In this document: piece by piece, positions 5,353-7,183 of the stretch
Numbering within the stretch: the stretch's first letter is position 1
Layout: each line of letters begins with the position of its first letter
Source of the DNA: Clostridiales bacterium
GTDB lineage: Bacteria > Bacillota > Clostridia > Oscillospirales > Oscillospiraceae
Assembly: GCA_012728025.1 (NCBI GenBank)
Contig: JAAYFX010000252.1
Span: forward strand, 1 to 7,183
DNA: 7,183 nt
Direction: 5' to 3'
Translations under genes and position numbers: made by a program
Notes under the pieces: generated by a model
The model's database searches: none
Told to the model about the DNA's origin: nothing
The model's input: the letters and a program-made list of their open reading frames with translations, nothing else

Positions 5353-6318
5353 TTGCTGATTTTAGCGGCGGTGACCGCAGGCTTTATTTTGGATATGATT
5401 TTTGGGGACCCCTTAAAGCTACCCCATCCTGTGGTGTTTATGGGAAAGGCAATTTCTGCTCTTGAGAAACTCCTTCGCAGGGTTTTTCCAAAAACTGCAA
5501 AGGGAGAGTTTTGGGCGGGGCTTGTTCTGGCAGTTTTGCTGCCCTTTTCCTCCTTCGCCCTGTCCTTTGGAGTTTTATATTTTCTTTACGGCATCAGCCC
5601 TTTTCTGGGCCTTGCCGCCGAGAGTTTTTGGTGCTTTCAAATTCTGGCGGTAAAAAGCCTTAGGGATGCAGCCCTGCGTGTTTACAAGGCGCTTTTATCA
5701 GGGGATATAAAAAAGGCCAGAGTGCGCCTGTCTTATATAGTCGGCAGGGACACAGAAAACCTTGATGAAAGGCAAATCGTAAAAGCCACTGTGGAAACAG
5801 TTTCGGAAAACACCACAGACGGGGCCGTCTCCCCTCTTATATATATGTTTATCGGCGGTGCGCCCTTGGCAATGGCTTATAAGGCCATAAACACCATGGA
5901 TTCTATGGTAGGCTATAAAAATGAAAAGTACCTGTATTTTGGAAGGGCTGCTGCCATACTCGACGACTGGGCAAACTTTATCCCCGCCCGTCTGGCAGGA
6001 GTTTTAATGGTGCTTTCCGCTCCCTTATTCTCCTTTGACGCTAAGTCCGCTTGGAAAGCCTTCTTAAGGGATAGAAAAAACCATGCAAGCCCCAACTCGG
6101 CACACACCGAGGCCGCCTGTGCCGGAGCCTTGGGCATTGCCCTTTCCGGTGAGGCAAGCTATTTTGGAGTCCTTGCGAAAAAGCCCCAAATAGGAGACGA
6201 CAAGCGCCCTCCTAAGCCAAAAGACATAGTTTCTGCTATAAAACTTTTATACGGTACAAGCGCCCTTTGCTTTGTTTTAGGAGTCTTGCTAAGACTTTTA
6301 ATTATTCTTATTTTCTAA
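5353..6318 (+). CDS. cbiB: Adenosylcobinamide-phosphate synthase CbiB (integral membrane)
   Basis: A membrane protein that joins adenosylcobyric acid to (R)-1-amino-2-propanol phosphate, or to aminopropanol, giving adenosylcobinamide (phosphate). The 321-residue length is standard. Hydrophobic segments lie near residues 1-14, 53-85, 160-176, 210-226 and 297-321. The family signature is complete: GDP near 19-21, SENTTDGAVSPL with Glu152 and Asp156, YKAINTMDSMVGYKNEKY with Asn180 and Asp183, then FGRAAAILDDWANFIPARL. HTEAACAGALGIAL lies before the last helix. The TTG start is preferred because the frame has a stop at 5299-5301 and no ATG or GTG between it and 5353, while a well spaced GGGAGG precedes it. 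It directly precedes cobD, whose product is its co-substrate. In the aerobic naming this gene is cobD, which must not be confused with the next gene. Confidence 0.95.
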   Translation: MLILAAVTAGFILDMIFGDPLKLPHPVVFMGKAISALEKLLRRVFPKTAKGEFWAGLVLAVLLPFSSFALSFGVLYFLYGISPFLGLAAESFWCFQILAVKSLRDAALRVYKALLSGDIKKARVRLSYIVGRDTENLDERQIVKATVETVSENTTDGAVSPLIYMFIGGAPLAMAYKAINTMDSMVGYKNEKYLYFGRAAAILDDWANFIPARLAGVLMVLSAPLFSFDAKSAWKAFLRDRKNHASPNSAHTEAACAGALGIALSGEASYFGVLAKKPQIGDDKRPPKPKDIVSAIKLLYGTSALCFVLGVLLRLLIILIF

Positions 6319-6335
6319 CTTGGGAGGTGAAGTCT

Positions 6336-7183
6336 ATGACCCATATACACGGCGGTGATACAGAAAGTTATCTGCGGGAATACGGCAGAAAACCTCTTGA
6401 CTTTTCTGCCAACGTCAGCCCTTTGGGACTTCCGGAGGGGGTTAAAAAGGCTGTGTGCAAGGCACTGGAGCAGGCAGAAGCCTACCCTGACCCCCTGTGC
6501 AGAAATCTTTGCGAGGCAATAGGGGAAAAGGAGGACAGACCTCCTGCGGAAGTCATCTGCGGCAACGGGGCGGCAGACCTTATCTTCCGTCTTATTCCTG
6601 CTGTGAAGCCCAAAAAGGCACTTCTGCCCGCTCCCACCTTTGCGGAATATGAGCAGGCTTTGGAGCTTTTCTCCTGTGAGATAGAGTATTTTTATTTAAA
6701 AGAGGAAAATGGTTTTTCCTTAACTGATGAAATCCTCACTGCCATAAATGGGGAAACGGACATTCTTTTTCTCTGCCAGCCCAATAACCCCACAGGGGCT
6801 CTTTGCGAAAAGCCGCTGCTTTTGGAAATTTTAAAGCGTTGCAGGGAAACCAATACGGTTTTGGTAATGGACGAGTGCTTTACAGATTTTTTGGACGAGC
6901 CTTCCCGTTTTTCCCTTTCGGACAAGCTATCAGAATATGAAAACCTTTTCATCCTAAAGGCATTCACAAAGTTTTATGCAATGGCGGGGCTGCGCCTTGG
7001 CTATGGTCTTTGTGCAAATGAAAATTTGCTTAAAAAAGTGCGCTCTGCCGGTCAGCCTTGGGCGGTTTCAAGTCTTGCTCAGGCAGGGGGCATAGCCGCC
7101 CTTAAGGAAAAAGAATACGAAATTAGGCTGAAAGAGCTTTTAAAAAAGGAAAAGGCCTATCTTTCCAAGGGGCTTTCGGATGC
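6336..7183 (+). CDS. cobD: L-threonine-O-3-phosphate decarboxylase CobD (3' partial)
   Basis: A PLP enzyme of the class I/II aminotransferase fold that decarboxylates L-threonine phosphate to (R)-1-amino-2-propanol O-2-phosphate, the linker that CbiB attaches. The window holds 282 complete codons; the Salmonella protein has about 364 residues, so roughly the last fifth is missing. It opens with MTHIHGGDTESYLREYG and DFSANVSPLG, the usual lead of CobD and of its histidinol-phosphate aminotransferase relatives. PLP contacts are visible: GNGAADLI, PNNPTG with Asn151, VMDECFTDF with Asp179, and the Schiff-base lysine Lys212 in AFTKFYAMAGLRLGY. ATG 6336 follows GGGAGGTGA (6322-6330) at good spacing and lies 17 bases after the cbiB stop. 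HisC-like proteins share these motifs; the HGGD lead and the position after cbiB decide for CobD. Any C-terminal extension lies outside the window. Confidence 0.93.
   Translation, partial: MTHIHGGDTESYLREYGRKPLDFSANVSPLGLPEGVKKAVCKALEQAEAYPDPLCRNLCEAIGEKEDRPPAEVICGNGAADLIFRLIPAVKPKKALLPAPTFAEYEQALELFSCEIEYFYLKEENGFSLTDEILTAINGETDILFLCQPNNPTGALCEKPLLLEILKRCRETNTVLVMDECFTDFLDEPSRFSLSDKLSEYENLFILKAFTKFYAMAGLRLGYGLCANENLLKKVRSAGQPWAVSSLAQAGGIAALKEKEYEIRLKELLKKEKAYLSKGLSD

Noticed and set aside
5785..5791. GCCACTG, a heptamer often seen in cobalamin riboswitches
   Set aside because: It lies in the middle of cbiB coding sequence (Lys-Ala-Thr-Val codons) with no B12-box or supporting stems. A riboswitch for this operon would be expected upstream of the window.
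1..7183. Mobile elements, CRISPR arrays, tRNA or rRNA genes, phage or defence genes
   Set aside because: No repeats with regular spacing, transposase motifs or RNA gene signatures were seen. Apart from the 71-base and 17-base gaps, the window is fully occupied by cobalamin genes.

Overview
This window is a stretch of an anaerobic-type cobalamin (vitamin B12) biosynthesis operon from a bacterium. All eight genes lie on the + strand, and almost no DNA is left outside coding sequence. In order they are cbiG (3' end only), cbiH, cbiJ, a fused cbiE-cbiT, cbiA, cobT, cbiB and cobD (cut by the right edge). The strong GGAGG-type ribosome binding sites, the TTG starts, the moderate base composition and the form of several proteins (for example the ADNGV...EGVTQTG segment of CobT) suggest an anaerobic member of the Firmicutes, probably Clostridia. 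This is an inference from style; no taxonomic marker is present.

Layout: 1-143 is the CbiG C-terminus; 136-870 CbiH; 867-1616 CbiJ; 1617-2828 CbiET; 2829-4199 CbiA; 4196-5281 CobT; 5282-5352 the only sizeable gap; 5353-6318 CbiB; 6336-7183 the first 282 codons of CobD. From cbiG to cobT every junction overlaps by 4-8 bases or abuts exactly, so these genes are probably co-transcribed and translationally coupled. The cobT-cbiB gap holds short palindromes, and a possible internal promoter lies in the last codons of cobT.

How the genes work together: CbiG, CbiH, CbiJ and CbiET carry the corrin ring through lactone opening, C17 methylation with ring contraction, reduction, and the C5/C15 methylations with decarboxylation. 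CbiA amidates the a and c acetate side chains. CobD makes aminopropanol phosphate and CbiB attaches it to the corrinoid. CobT activates the lower-ligand base. Other pathway genes (cbiC, cbiD, cbiF, cbiL, cbiP, cobU, cobS, adenosyltransferase) are not in the window and may lie on either side or elsewhere.

I found no sign of an unknown system. The observations most worth a second look are local: a 13-base imperfect tandem duplication at the cbiH/cbiJ overlap that places an in-frame A AAA AAG slippery heptamer just before the cbiJ start; two TTG starts; and the palindrome and promoter-like cluster before cbiB.
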